Shown piece by piece: positions 28,135 to 36,895 of a stretch of DNA of 64,000 bases (positions are counted from its first letter, which is position 1; every line of letters starts with the position of its first letter). The position numbers and the translations under genes are program-made. Source of the stretch: an uncultured bacterium (GTDB taxonomy: Bacteria; Bacteroidota; Bacteroidia; Bacteroidales; Bacteroidaceae); NCBI GenBank assembly GCA_905216095.1, contig CAJMSQ010000004.1:1-64000 (forward strand), read 5' to 3'. The notes under the pieces were generated by a model, which saw nothing but the letters and a program-made list of their open reading frames with translations, made no database searches and was not told the DNA's origin.

Positions 28135-29457
28135 TTACGCGTTGGGCCGTCCGATGGAGAAATATTCGAACTCAGCCTGCCGCATTTCCTCGGGGTCGTA
28201 GATGTTACGGCCGTCGAATACGGCGGGATGATTCATGGTGCGGCGCACCACCTCCCACGAAGGCAGGCGGAATTGCTTCCATTCGGTGAGCAACAACAGG
28301 GCATCGGCCTTGAGTACGGCATCATACATGTCTCTGGCATAGGTGACGCTATCGCCCAGACGGCGCTTGCATTCTTCCATGGCCACGGGGTCGAAGACGC
28401 GGACCGTACAGCCGGCCTCGAGCAGGTGCTTGATGGTGACGAGCGAGGTGGCTTCACGCATGTCGTCGGTTTCGGCTTTGAAGGCCAATCCCCAGACGGC
28501 GACGGTCTTTCCCTTGAGATTGCCGTTGTAATAGGCGCTCAGTTTTTTGAATATCACGTTCTTCTGCTGCTCGTTCACCTCTTCGACGGCCGAAAGTACC
28601 TTCATCTTGTATCCGTTCTGCTCTGCCGTCTTGATGAGTGCTTTCACGTCTTTCGGGAAACAGGAACCTCCGTATCCGCAGCCGGGGTAAAGGAACTTTG
28701 ACCCGATACGTGAGTCAGACCCGATGCCTTTACGTACCATGTTCACGTCGGCACCGACCAGCTCGCACAGGTTAGCGATGTCGTTCATGAACGATATACG
28801 GGTCGCCAACATGGAGTTGGCAGCGTATTTAATCATCTCGGCCGAGGGGATGTCCGTGAAAATGACGCGGAAGTTGTTGAGCATGAAAGGCGAGTACAGC
28901 TTCTTCATCAGGTCGCGGGCACGTTGGCTCTCCACACCCACGACTACGCGGTCGGGAGACATGAAGTCTTTCACGGCTGCGCCTTCTTTGAGGAACTCCG
29001 GGTTGGATGCCACGTCGAAGTCCAGGTTTACGCCGCGGCGGTCCAGCTCTTCGCGGATGGCGGCCTTGACCTTCTCGGCCGTACCTACGGGGACGGTACT
29101 TTTGGTCACGACAACTACGTATTTCTGCATGTTGGCTCCCACCTCGCGGGCTACCGACAGAACATAACTCAGGTCGGCACTTCCGTCCTCGTCGGGGGGA
29201 GTTCCGACGGCGCAGAATACGGCTTCGACGTCGTTGAGGCAGTCTGTCAGCCGCGTGGTGAAGCACAAACGGCCTTCCCTGTGGTTGCGGCGCACCATTT
29301 CCTCGAGGCCCGGTTCGTATATCGGTATGATACCTTGTTGCAGACGCTCAATCTTGTTCTTGTCGATGTCCACACAGGTGACCTCAATGCCCATTTCGGC
29401 GAAACAGGCCCCCGAGACGAGACCGACGTAACCTGTTCCGACAATTGCTATCTTCAT
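28135..29457 (-). CDS. ugd: UDP-glucose 6-dehydrogenase
   Basis: 440 residues. It oxidises UDP-glucose to UDP-glucuronate with two NAD+, supplying acidic sugars for capsule or lipopolysaccharide. MKIAIVGTGYVGLVSGACFAE is the NAD-binding fold, SNPEFLKEGAAV is the conserved middle motif, and YPGCGYGGSCFPKDVKAL carries the catalytic Cys (around residue 265). The C-terminal Rossmann domain starts at KTVAVWGLAFKAETDDMREA. No sugar-nucleotide genes are adjacent. Confidence 0.95.
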   Translation of the reverse strand: MKIAIVGTGYVGLVSGACFAEMGIEVTCVDIDKNKIERLQQGIIPIYEPGLEEMVRRNHREGRLCFTTRLTDCLNDVEAVFCAVGTPPDEDGSADLSYVLSVAREVGANMQKYVVVVTKSTVPVGTAEKVKAAIREELDRRGVNLDFDVASNPEFLKEGAAVKDFMSPDRVVVGVESQRARDLMKKLYSPFMLNNFRVIFTDIPSAEMIKYAANSMLATRISFMNDIANLCELVGADVNMVRKGIGSDSRIGSKFLYPGCGYGGSCFPKDVKALIKTAEQNGYKMKVLSAVEEVNEQQKNVIFKKLSAYYNGNLKGKTVAVWGLAFKAETDDMREATSLVTIKHLLEAGCTVRVFDPVAMEECKRRLGDSVTYARDMYDAVLKADALLLLTEWKQFRLPSWEVVRRTMNHPAVFDGRNIYDPEEMRQAEFEYFSIGRPNA

Positions 29458-29484
29458 GATTCGTGTTTTTTAGGTCCGGTAAAT

Positions 29485-29530
29485 AAAAACAATGTAGGGG
29501 ATAGAATATACTGCCCCCTACATTGTTTTT
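29485..29530. terminator. Terminator between secG and ugd
   Basis: A perfect 16-bp stem (29485-29500 with 29515-29530), A-rich on one side and T-rich on the other, so it can stop transcription in either direction. In context it ends the secG transcript on the minus strand. Confidence 0.85.
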
Positions 29531-29570
29531 ACTATATCGGAGCAGTTTTGTTCTCCGAGTATCTTACTGA

Positions 29571-29900
29571 TTAATTGGCCGGAGCATTTTGTCCTGCTGC
29601 TGCGGCTCCTGCACCCTGTGATACCGGTGCGGACTGCTGGGCGGCCTTGTAGTCGGTCACAACGCTTTCGGTCTCGTTCGTAGTCAGGCAGAAAGCGGAC
29701 ATTACGCTGAAGAGAACCATCAGCGCTGCCAAGGTCCAGGTGGCTTTTTCCACGACATCGGTCGTCTTACGTACGCCCATGATTTGATTGGAAGAGGCAA
29801 AGCTCGATGCGAGTCCCCCGCCTTTTGATTCTTGGATAAGCACGATGAAAGCCAACAGTATGCCGGTGATGATGGCCAGGATGACAAATAGACTGTACAT
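29571..29900 (-). CDS. secG: Protein translocase subunit SecG
   Basis: 109 residues with two transmembrane helices (FVILAIITGILLAFIVLIQ and the ATWTLAALMVLFSVMSAF region) joined by the conserved loop ESKGGGLASSFASSNQIMG. SecG is the small accessory subunit of the SecYEG channel and helps SecA cycling. The Ala/Pro/Gln-rich tail is typical of SecG in this group. It begins 4 nt after the upstream TPR gene, so the two are surely co-transcribed and perhaps translationally coupled. Confidence 0.93.
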   Translation of the reverse strand: MYSLFVILAIITGILLAFIVLIQESKGGGLASSFASSNQIMGVRKTTDVVEKATWTLAALMVLFSVMSAFCLTTNETESVVTDYKAAQQSAPVSQGAGAAAAGQNAPAN

Positions 29901-29904
29901 TTCT

Positions 29905-30663
29905 TTATGGTTTGTTTTTGTTATTGATAATCAATTTTTGCAGGAATCTGATTTGGTCTGCAAAGTAACGATTTTTTTTCGGATAGAGCAAGTGTAACTT
30001 GCGGATTATTTCTATGGCCTTTTCATATCGGCCCTGTTTGATGTAGATTTTGGCTAAAGTTTCGGTGAAGTAGTCTTCTTCTGCCGTTTCCTCTTTTTGT
30101 TCTTCGGGTTCGGGCATGTATTCCGGCGTGTCCTGCAGGACGATGCGTCCGGGCTTGTTCTCGATGAACTCGTCAATGAGTTCGCTGTTGCGTTGTGCCT
30201 GCCGGTTGTCCGGGGCATTGGCATCCTTTTCGGGGGATGCGTCTTCGAGGTCCAGAAGAAAGACCGCGTAGTCCGTAGTTGCGTCGGCGACGGTCAGTTT
30301 GCGCCGTCCGGGCGTGCTTTCGTCTGTTGTCGTGCTGTCTTTCAGGAATTTGTCGATGAGTGACTGCGTTCTGTCTGTGTCTTCGTCGCTTTCCGTTTTG
30401 CTTTGTTCGGCGGTAGCGTGCTGTATCTCGTAGTTGCTGCCCTCCACCATCCTGAAAAGTACGCTTCTGTCGGGGATGTGCAATGCCGCCCGGCGCAGTT
30501 CTTCGCCGAAAGCGGGGTCGTGCAGCAGAAAAAGGTTCTGCAAGAACAACAGACGTGCCGCCTGGAAATAGGGATGCCGGGCCACGGTCTCGCGCAGTCC
30601 GTAAAGGGTTTCCTTGTCCAGGAGTTCGGGATGTCCGATAAGTTCGGCAACTGAGGGCGTCAT
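29905..30663 (-). CDS. TPR-containing protein, conserved in Bacteroidales
   Basis: 252 residues. The N terminus (LGHPELLDKETLYGLRETVARHPYFQAARLLFLQNL-like) is a conserved helical domain. A polar linker rich in Asp, Glu and Thr covers roughly residues 85-185. The C terminus ends with one clear tetratricopeptide unit (YFTETLAKIYIKQGRYEKAIEIIRKLHLLYP). No signal peptide, so it is cytosolic. It lies between lptE and secG, an order I recall from other Bacteroidales. The role is unknown, though the company suggests envelope export. Confidence 0.75.
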   Translation of the reverse strand: MTPSVAELIGHPELLDKETLYGLRETVARHPYFQAARLLFLQNLFLLHDPAFGEELRRAALHIPDRSVLFRMVEGSNYEIQHATAEQSKTESDEDTDRTQSLIDKFLKDSTTTDESTPGRRKLTVADATTDYAVFLLDLEDASPEKDANAPDNRQAQRNSELIDEFIENKPGRIVLQDTPEYMPEPEEQKEETAEEDYFTETLAKIYIKQGRYEKAIEIIRKLHLLYPKKNRYFADQIRFLQKLIINNKNKP

Positions 30664-30724
30664 GCTTTTCCTTTTTTCTATGTTTGTCCGTTATTTTTCT
30701 TTCAGCCTTGCAGGCGGCCGCAGG

Positions 30725-31300
30725 CTACCAGTCGGCGACCGTTGCATTGAATATCTGGTCGGTCAGGTCGTTGATCATTTCCGTTACGAGCTGTTCCTGG
30801 ACGGCCGAGAGCTGCATGGTCGATTCGTATTGTGCGGTTGCGGAGAACTGTTTCTCCCAATTCTGGTTCGTCTTTGCGTTGGTGAAGCGGATATTGACGG
30901 TCATTTTCAGCTGTACCTGCGAGGAATATCCGTCGGCCGATATGGATTTGTTGTATTGGTCGTAGCCTGTGATTTCGCCGGCTATGTGCAGGTCGCCGTT
31001 CCGCTTGACCAGTCGCAGGCGGGTCCGGCTTGCGTAGAGGTCCTGCAGCTTGTTGTTGAACATGGCCTCCATCGGCGCCCAGCCGTATGCCGCCCGGTTC
31101 GGTATGTTGTCTATCTGGAGGGTCTTGATGACGTCGTAGTTGATGTTTGTTCCCGTGAACACGTACTTCACGCTACATGCCGTCAGCATCAGACAGCATA
31201 ACAGCGGAAGCATCCGCGTGAGGCGTTTTCGCGCGCGTGCGGTCCGTTGGCCGTTTCCCCGCAGCCGCTTGTATCCGGCACTAAGGCTGTTCCAGTCCAT
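30725..31300 (-). CDS. lptE: LPS-assembly lipoprotein LptE
   Basis: 191 residues as an open frame; the true start may be a later codon before the signal core LPLLCCLMLTAC, which ends in a good lipobox (LTAC). The mature protein begins CSVKYVFTGTNINYDVIKTLQIDNIPNRA and has the alternating strands and Ile/Asn pattern of Bacteroidota LptE. LptE plugs the LptD barrel in the outer membrane for lipopolysaccharide insertion. The start overlaps the end of the sigma-54 activator gene by about 20 nt. Confidence 0.8.
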   Translation of the reverse strand: MDWNSLSAGYKRLRGNGQRTARARKRLTRMLPLLCCLMLTACSVKYVFTGTNINYDVIKTLQIDNIPNRAAYGWAPMEAMFNNKLQDLYASRTRLRLVKRNGDLHIAGEITGYDQYNKSISADGYSSQVQLKMTVNIRFTNAKTNQNWEKQFSATAQYESTMQLSAVQEQLVTEMINDLTDQIFNATVADW

Positions 31301-32528
31301 ATTCTTTTATTTTGCGATAAAGTGTCCGTTCCGAGATGCCCAGCTGCGCGGCTGTTTGTCTGCGGTTGCCTCCTGTCCGGGCCAGGGCCTTTCTTATCAT
31401 GTCCTTTTCCAGGTCTTCCAGCGACGCGCTTACTTCCTGCGGTTCCGGGTTGCCGGTGTCGCTCACCTCTTCAATCTCCTGGATGAGTGTGCCTTCGTCC
31501 TTGCCGAAACTGTGTCCGTAGTTCGCGCTCTTTTTCCCGCCGTAGAGCGACAGGTGCTGCTGCCGGTCGTCCGTATGCTCGTCCCGGCGAATCGAAAGAT
31601 TGTTTTCGTTTACGATTTTCTTCAGTTCCGCCACGTCGCGCCGCAGGTCGAACAATATCTGGTAAAGGATTTCCCGTTCGTTCTCGAAGCTGTGGTGCTC
31701 TGCCTTCTGTCCGACGGGCACGAGCTGGGTATGCCGTTTCTCTTCGGGCAGGTATTTGCGCAGCAGGTCGGGAGTTATTTCGCGGGTTTCGGCGGTCACC
31801 GACATGTTTTCGGTGAGGTTTCTCAGCTGCCGTATGTTTCCGGGCCACGAATATGCGGTGAGCATCTGCGTGGCGGCCTCGTCGAGCCGCACGGCCGGCA
31901 TGTTGTACTTCTCGCTCATCTCGAGCGCGAATTTTCTGAAGAGCAAGGCCGCGTCCGTGCCGCGTTCGCGCAGGGGCGGAATGGAGATGGACACGGAGTT
32001 GAGGCGGTAATACAGGTCTTCGCGGAACTTGCCCTCTTCGATGGCCTTTTCTATGTTCACATTCGTGGCGGCCACGATGCGCACGTCGGTCTTGCGCACT
32101 TCGCTCGCCCCGACGGGGATGTATTCGCCCGTTTCGAGCACGCGCAGCAGGCGGGCCTGCGTCTGCGTCGGTAGCTCGCCCACTTCGTCAAGGAACAAAG
32201 TTCCGCCGTTGGCCACGGCAAAATAGCCTTCGCGCTTCTCTACGGCTCCTGTGAACGACCCGCGCTCGTGTCCGAACAGCTCGGAGTCGATGGTGCCCTC
32301 GGGAATGGCGCCGCAGTTGATGGCAAGATATTTTTTGCTCCGTCTCAGGCTGTTGTCGTGGATGATGCGGGGGAATATCTCCTTTCCGACACCGTTCTCG
32401 CCCGTGATGAGCACGGACAGGTCCACCGGAGCGATTTTCAGCGCTATTTCCAAGGCGCGGTTCAGGCCCTCGCAGTTGCCCACGATGCCGTAACGTTGTT
32501 TTATGCCTTGAAGTATTGATGTTTCCAT
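31281..32528 (-). CDS. Sigma-54-dependent activator without receiver domain
   Basis: 415 residues. Nearly the whole protein is the AAA+ activator module: Walker A GENGVGKE, the sigma-54 contact loop ELFGHERGSFTGA (a GSFTGA form of GAFTGA), GGTLFLDEVGELP (Walker B) and WPGNIRQLRNL. A Fis-type DNA-binding helix-turn-helix closes it (GGNRRQTAAQLGISERTLYRKIKEYG). There is no receiver, GAF or PAS domain, so the input signal must come from another protein or from level of expression. It heads the run with lptE, the TPR gene and secG. A -7-like TAACTTTG lies at 32550-32557 on the minus strand. Confidence 0.9.
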   Translation of the reverse strand: METSILQGIKQRYGIVGNCEGLNRALEIALKIAPVDLSVLITGENGVGKEIFPRIIHDNSLRRSKKYLAINCGAIPEGTIDSELFGHERGSFTGAVEKREGYFAVANGGTLFLDEVGELPTQTQARLLRVLETGEYIPVGASEVRKTDVRIVAATNVNIEKAIEEGKFREDLYYRLNSVSISIPPLRERGTDAALLFRKFALEMSEKYNMPAVRLDEAATQMLTAYSWPGNIRQLRNLTENMSVTAETREITPDLLRKYLPEEKRHTQLVPVGQKAEHHSFENEREILYQILFDLRRDVAELKKIVNENNLSIRRDEHTDDRQQHLSLYGGKKSANYGHSFGKDEGTLIQEIEEVSDTGNPEPQEVSASLEDLEKDMIRKALARTGGNRRQTAAQLGISERTLYRKIKEYGLEQP

Positions 32529-32714
32529 GACTTTTGGGGAAAGTTACGGCAAAGTTACACAAAAAAAAGGACTTTTGCCCTAAAAAAAGGAGAGACCGAT
32601 AATAATATATGACGGGCGTGCCGCCGTGCGGGTGCCGTCCGGCCATGACGGGACGGCGTGGCGGCATCTGTTTCATGGCGCGGCGCGAAAGTGAGGCGCG
32701 GGCTTGGCGGGTAT

Positions 32715-32992
32715 TGACTTTAACATATTTAACCTTGGTTATGTAAATAAATGTAAACGGAATAGGGCTAAGTACATATAAAAGGCATCTTTTTGCGCGC
32801 AGAAGGCTTCCTTTTCAAAATAGAAGGCATGTATTTTTACGCAGGATGCTTCTAAATTTTTCTACATGCACATGTAAAATGGCTCATAAGGGGCTTATTT
32901 ACACGAAAAAAGGCGGTTCGTGACCGCCTCTCCTATTTCCCGTACCACAAAGATACAACATTTTTCGACGAAAAGCAAGAAATGTTAAAATG
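32715..32992 (-). repeat. Intergenic repeat element copy 5 (subfamily A)
   Basis: 278 bp in the divergent gap between the sigma-54 activator and the queuosine transporter. The left end is TGACTTTAACA; on the opposite strand the right end is TCATTTTAACA. The minus-strand promoter is CTTG (32976-32979), 20 bp, TATCTTTG (32948-32955). The terminator hairpin is at 32912-32928. The second hairpin (32873-32903) again has the TGTAAA/TTTACA base with a changed but pairing inner stem. A TACATG-CA-CATGTA palindrome lies at about 32863-32876. Confidence 0.87.
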
Positions 32993-33071
32993 ACGGGCCG
33001 GCTGGTTGCCATGCGTGCCGCGCGGCAATATTTTTTTCGGCATTTGTGCGGCACTTTCTGCACTTTCTGCG

Positions 33072-33079
33072 TATCTTTG
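33072..33079 (+). promoter_or_regulatory. Possible -7 element of the queuosine operon
   Basis: TATCTTTG matches the -7 consensus fully; a -33 TTTG at standard spacing was not found (nearest TTTG 25 bp upstream). Transcription from here would start about 20 nt before the riboswitch. Confidence 0.5.
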
Positions 33080-33106
33080 CGCCATGTTTCGTCCGCCGGA
33101 CGGGGC

Positions 33107-33137
33107 CGAGTGCTTGACTAACCTCGTAAAAAACAAG
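33107..33137 (+). promoter_or_regulatory. Probable preQ1-I riboswitch
   Basis: It fits the small class I preQ1 aptamer, an H-type pseudoknot. Stem P1 is CGAG (33107-33110) with CTCG (33123-33126). The loop is exactly 12 nt as in the Bacillus subtilis aptamer, and ends in the C expected to pair with preQ1. An A-rich tail follows (TAAAAAA). The CAAG at 33134-33137 can pair with CTTG in the loop (33113-33116) to form P2, where B. subtilis uses a different but equivalent pair. The P2 pairing ends 5 nt before the ATG of the queuosine precursor transporter, so binding would hide the ribosome site. Confidence 0.75.
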
Positions 33138-33142
33138 ATAAT

Positions 33143-33829
33143 ATGAATACTTCACCGCGCGTGAGCCTCCCTTTCATGCTGTTGGGAACGCTCTTTTGTG
33201 TCTGTCTCATTGCGGCCAACTTGCTCGAGACCAAGCAAGTGACCGTCGGACCGCTCGAACTGACGGCCGGGCTTATTGTTTTTCCCGTTTCTTATATCAT
33301 CAACGATTGTCTCGTGGAGGTGTGGGGCTACCGGCGGGCACGTCTGGTCATCTGGCTGGGTTTCCTGATGAATTTTCTGTTCGTCGTGTTCGGCCTGGCG
33401 GCCGATGCGCTTCCGGCCGCGCCTTATTGGACCGGCGAGGCCGGTTTTCATGCCGTCTTCGGACTGGCTCCCCGCATTGCCGCGGCATCTTTTCTGGCCT
33501 TTCTCGTCGGTTCTTTCCTCAATGCCTATGTGATGAGCCGCATGAAGCTGCATGACGGCGGCCGGCGCTTCAGTTTGCGCGCCATAGTCTCGACCGTTGT
33601 CGGCGAGACGGCCGATTCGCTCATCTTCTTCCCGCTTGCGCTGGGCGGGGTGGTGCCTTGGGAGGTGATGCCCGCCATCATGCTGACGCAGGTGGTGCTC
33701 AAGACGGCCTACGAGGTGGCCGCGCTGCCGCTGACGGTGCGCGTGGTGCGCTACATGAAGCGCGTGGAGGGGCAGGATGCCTTTGACCGTGACATAAAGT
33801 ATAATGTTTTCAAAATTAAAGATATATGA
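33143..33829 (+). CDS. yhhQ: Queuosine precursor transporter (YhhQ family)
   Basis: 228 residues with about six transmembrane helices and the family core [39 protein letters not shown]. The later segment [15 protein letters not shown] and [18 protein letters not shown] also match. Members take up preQ0 or preQ1 for making the tRNA base queuosine. Its stop overlaps the queC start (ATGA), and the preQ1-type aptamer in front strongly supports the assignment. The C-terminal tail is polar and cytosolic. Confidence 0.9.
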   Translation: MNTSPRVSLPFMLLGTLFCVCLIAANLLETKQVTVGPLELTAGLIVFPVSYIINDCLVEVWGYRRARLVIWLGFLMNFLFVVFGLAADALPAAPYWTGEAGFHAVFGLAPRIAAASFLAFLVGSFLNAYVMSRMKLHDGGRRFSLRAIVSTVVGETADSLIFFPLALGGVVPWEVMPAIMLTQVVLKTAYEVAALPLTVRVVRYMKRVEGQDAFDRDIKYNVFKIKDI

Positions 33830-34509
33830 TGAGTGAAGAAAAGGCTGTCGTGGTCTTTAGCGGCGGCCAGGATTCCACTACGTGCCTGTTTTGGGCTTTG
33901 AAGCACTTTGCCGGCGTGCGCGCCCTGAGCTTCGTCTACGGGCAGAAGCATGTGCGCGAGGTGGAGTTGGCCGAACGCATTGCCAAGCGTGCGGGAGTGG
34001 ATTTCGAGTGCATGGACGTCTCGTTCATCGGCGGCCTGGGGCGCAATGCCCTGACCGATGCGACGCTGGAGATGGACGAGGAGCGGCCCGAGGGCGGTGT
34101 GCCCAATACGTTTGTGCCGGGGCGCAACCTGTTCTTTCTGAGCATCGCCGCCGTACGTGCCCGCGAGCTGGGCATACGCCACTTGGTGATGGGCGTTTCG
34201 CAGACCGACTTCTCCGGTTATCCCGACTGCCGCGACGCATTCATCAAGAGTCTGAACGTAACCCTCAATCTGGGGCTCGAAGGTGAGTTTGTCATCCACA
34301 CGCCCCTCATGTGGCTGGACAAGTGTGAAACATGGGCGCTGGCAGACCGTCTCGGCGTGCTCGAAACGGTGCGCCGCGACACGATGACCTGCTACAACGG
34401 CGTGCAGGGCGACGGTTGCGGGCATTGTCCCGCCTGCAAGTTGCGGCGCGAAGGGCTGGAAAAATATCTTGAACGTAAAAATAAGGAAAATGAACAGAGA
34501 GGAAGATAA
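33826..34509 (+). CDS. queC: 7-cyano-7-deazaguanine synthase QueC
   Basis: 227 residues. It converts 7-carboxy-7-deazaguanine to preQ0 with ATP and ammonia. The N-terminal PP-loop [13 protein letters not shown] binds [18 protein letters not shown] and [18 protein letters not shown] follow. The zinc-binding cysteines are in [19 protein letters not shown] near the C terminus. It overlaps yhhQ by 4 nt and queF by 20 nt. queD and queE are not in the window, so the organism either has them elsewhere or relies on uptake. Confidence 0.96.
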   Translation: MMSEEKAVVVFSGGQDSTTCLFWALKHFAGVRALSFVYGQKHVREVELAERIAKRAGVDFECMDVSFIGGLGRNALTDATLEMDEERPEGGVPNTFVPGRNLFFLSIAAVRARELGIRHLVMGVSQTDFSGYPDCRDAFIKSLNVTLNLGLEGEFVIHTPLMWLDKCETWALADRLGVLETVRRDTMTCYNGVQGDGCGHCPACKLRREGLEKYLERKNKENEQRGR

Positions 34510-34948
34510 TCTGAAGTCATTGGGACGCAAGACTGAGTATAGGGATGACTATGCGCCCGAGGTGTTGGAGACTTTCGAGAACAGGCATCCCGAGAACGAT
34601 TATTGGGTGCGGTTCAACTGTCCCGAGTTTACGAGTCTCTGTCCCATAACGGGGCAGCCCGACTTCGCGGAAATCCGCATCAGTTACCTGCCCGGGAAAC
34701 GCATGGTGGAGAGCAAGAGCCTGAAACTCTACTTGTTCAGCTTCCGCAACCACGGCGATTTTCACGAAGACTGCGTGAACGTCATCATGAAAGACTTGGT
34801 GCGGCTCATGGCCCCCAAGTACATCGAGGTGACCGGACTTTTCACACCGCGCGGAGGCATCAGCATTTACCCGTATGCCAACTACGGCCGGCCGGGTACG
34901 AAGTATGAGGAACTGGCGGCCTATCGCTTGCGGCAGCACGACTTGTAG
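34490..34948 (+). CDS. queF: preQ0 reductase QueF (short form)
   Basis: 152 residues from [12 protein letters not shown], which starts inside the end of queC. It reduces the nitrile of preQ0 to preQ1 with NADPH. The active-site Cys is in [20 protein letters not shown], and [24 protein letters not shown] is the QueF motif. This is the short, YkvM-like unimodular form. The product, preQ1, is the ligand of the proposed aptamer at the head of the operon, so the pathway would feed back on itself. Confidence 0.96.
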   Translation: MNREEDNLKSLGRKTEYRDDYAPEVLETFENRHPENDYWVRFNCPEFTSLCPITGQPDFAEIRISYLPGKRMVESKSLKLYLFSFRNHGDFHEDCVNVIMKDLVRLMAPKYIEVTGLFTPRGGISIYPYANYGRPGTKYEELAAYRLRQHDL

Positions 34949-34980
34949 AAAACTCCCGGCTGCTTTCCGGAACAATAAGA

Positions 34981-35030
34981 CACCGCGCCCGTCCGCTTGG
35001 CCCCACATAGGGAAGCGGACGGGCGCGGTG
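34981..35030. terminator. Long hairpin between convergent genes
   Basis: A perfect 18-bp stem (34981-34998 with 35013-35030) around a 14-nt loop, between the convergent queF and the downstream hypothetical gene. No T run follows on either strand, so it may be a pause or barrier instead of a standard terminator. Confidence 0.55.
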
Positions 35031-35081
35031 TGTGCGCGCGTGCCATGGACGCCGCCGGCCGCAGCTGGCGGATGGCTTTGC

Positions 35082-35522
35082 TTAGTCCTTCATCAGGTTT
35101 TCCCAGAAACGGTCCAGGTCCTCGCCGAGCCCTTCCATGATGTTGCCGTCCAGCAGGATGGTGTCATCGTCCACGAGGTGCAGTTCCGCAACCGGCTCGT
35201 GGTCTTCGCCGGTCAGTACGAAAGAGTAGGGTTTGATTATCGCAATGTTTTCTGTCACGTCCTTGATGTGGACGATGGCCTGTCTCAGGATCGGCTGTAT
35301 GTCGTCGTAGAAGTTTTCGGATGAGTTGCCGATCCATTCTTCGACGACGCAGCGTGTCAGTTCCGTATCGTCATCGTCGAATACAAGGAGCTCTCCGCTT
35401 TCTTGCTTTACTTGCAGGTAAATGTCCGTAAAGGGCATGCTTTCGGTTGCTGCGGGAAATTTCGAGGCGGCCTTGCGTAAGGCGCGCTCTATCTGTTGCA
35501 GGGTTTGGGCGGAGGCTTTCAT
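35082..35522 (-). CDS. Conserved hypothetical acidic protein
   Basis: 146 residues from MKASAQTLQQIERALRKAA; the frame is open upstream but without support. It starts with a basic helix, followed by alternating strands rich in Asp and Glu (GELLVFDDDDTELTRCVVEEWIG, HIKDVTENIAIIKPYSFVLTGEDHE, LVDDDTILLDGNIMEGLGEDLDRFWENLMKD). There is no signal peptide, membrane helix or known motif. A -7-like TACATTTG lies just upstream on the minus strand. I do not recognise a function. The neighbours are unrelated biosynthetic operons. Confidence 0.6.
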   Translation of the reverse strand: MKASAQTLQQIERALRKAASKFPAATESMPFTDIYLQVKQESGELLVFDDDDTELTRCVVEEWIGNSSENFYDDIQPILRQAIVHIKDVTENIAIIKPYSFVLTGEDHEPVAELHLVDDDTILLDGNIMEGLGEDLDRFWENLMKD

Positions 35523-35760
35523 GGTATGCGGTGCTATTGGTTTATGATATGCAAATGTACGTTTTTTTTGCATACACGTTCTTTGTCGGCACGAAAAAGT
35601 GCGGCCGGCTGCCCGAAAAGTGCGTTCCGTGGCCGCGTCCGGATATGAAATGGCGACGGGAAGGGCATGTGGCACATACCTTCCCCGTCGCCGGTGTGTT
35701 TATGAACTTTGTTGCGAAACCGGTGTGGCGCGGGCCGCGCGGCTTCGCACCGTTCGGTCT

Positions 35761-36804
35761 TTAGTTGTTCTCGGGACGCAGGCGGCGAACTACTTCACCT
35801 GTGCGCCACATCTCGCTTTCGCGCAACGCCTTCAGTTCTGCTTCGAGCTTCACGCGGTAGTCGGGCTGCGAGTTGCTGTCAATGGAAATCTGGGCCTCGT
35901 TTCCGGTGGAGACGCTGTGGTACAGTTTCTCGACAACGGGCTTGATGGCGTCGTGGAACGGGGTCATCCAGTCGAGAGCGCCGCGCTGCGCCGTCGTGGA
36001 GCAGTTGGCGTACATCCAGTCCATACCGTTCTTGGCTACAAGCGGCATGAGGCTTTGCGTAAGCTCTTCGACCGTCTCGTTGAATGCCTCGGAAGGCGTG
36101 TGTCCGTTCTCGCGAAGCACTTCGTACTGGGCAAGGAACAATCCCTGGATGGCGCCCATGAGCGAGCCGCGCTCACCTGTGAGGTCGCTGGTGGCTTCGC
36201 GCTTGAAGGTGGTCTCGAACAGGTAGCCCGAACCGATACCTACGCCGAAGGCCAATACTTTCTCCAGCGCGTGGCCCGAGTGGTCCTGGTATACGGCATA
36301 GGAGGAGTTGAGGCCGCGTCCCTCGAGGAACATCGTGCGTAATGAGGTTCCCGAACCTTTCGGGGCGACAAGGATGACGTCGATGTCGCTGGGAGGAACC
36401 ACACCGGTACGGTCGCTCCAGTTGATGGCGAAACCGTGCGAGAAATAAAGCGTCTTGCCGGCGGTGAGATAGGGCTTGATGGTCGGCCAAAGCTGCATCT
36501 GTGCCGCATCCGAGAGCAACATGCAAATGATTGTACCCTTTTCGGCCGCTTCCTCAAGGCTGAAGAGCGTTTCGCCGGGCACCCATCCGTCGGCCACGGC
36601 CTTTTCGAACGTTTTGCCCTGGCGCTGGCCGACGATGACGTTGAAACCGTTGTCGCGCAGGTTGCAAGCCTGGCCGGGGCCTTGTACGCCGTAACCGAGA
36701 ACGGCAATCGTCTCGTTCTTCAATACTTCACGTGCTTTCTCCAAGGGAAACTCTTCGCGGGTCATGACTTCTTCGATGACGCCGCCGAAATTCATTTTTG
36801 CCAT
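35761..36804 (-). CDS. ilvC: Ketol-acid reductoisomerase
   Basis: 347 residues, class I length. It rearranges and reduces acetolactate or acetohydroxybutyrate in valine/isoleucine synthesis. The Rossmann motif is GYGVQGPGQACNL, and the NADPH-selecting loop contains GQRQGKTFEKA. LVAPKGSGTSLR and the helical C-terminal domain with ETTFKREATSDLTGERGSLMGA carry the metal-binding Asp and Glu. It is the last gene of the ilvD-B-N-thioesterase-ilvC run and follows a 91-bp gap, in which no promoter or terminator was seen. Confidence 0.96.
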   Translation of the reverse strand: MAKMNFGGVIEEVMTREEFPLEKAREVLKNETIAVLGYGVQGPGQACNLRDNGFNVIVGQRQGKTFEKAVADGWVPGETLFSLEEAAEKGTIICMLLSDAAQMQLWPTIKPYLTAGKTLYFSHGFAINWSDRTGVVPPSDIDVILVAPKGSGTSLRTMFLEGRGLNSSYAVYQDHSGHALEKVLAFGVGIGSGYLFETTFKREATSDLTGERGSLMGAIQGLFLAQYEVLRENGHTPSEAFNETVEELTQSLMPLVAKNGMDWMYANCSTTAQRGALDWMTPFHDAIKPVVEKLYHSVSTGNEAQISIDSNSQPDYRVKLEAELKALRESEMWRTGEVVRRLRPENN

Positions 36805-36895
36805 TGTTGGTTGTATTTATGAGTTGATAATATATATGCGTGTCGTGCCCCGTTCTGCTGTTCCGTTTCGGCGACGGGGACGTTCATTTCTCCTT

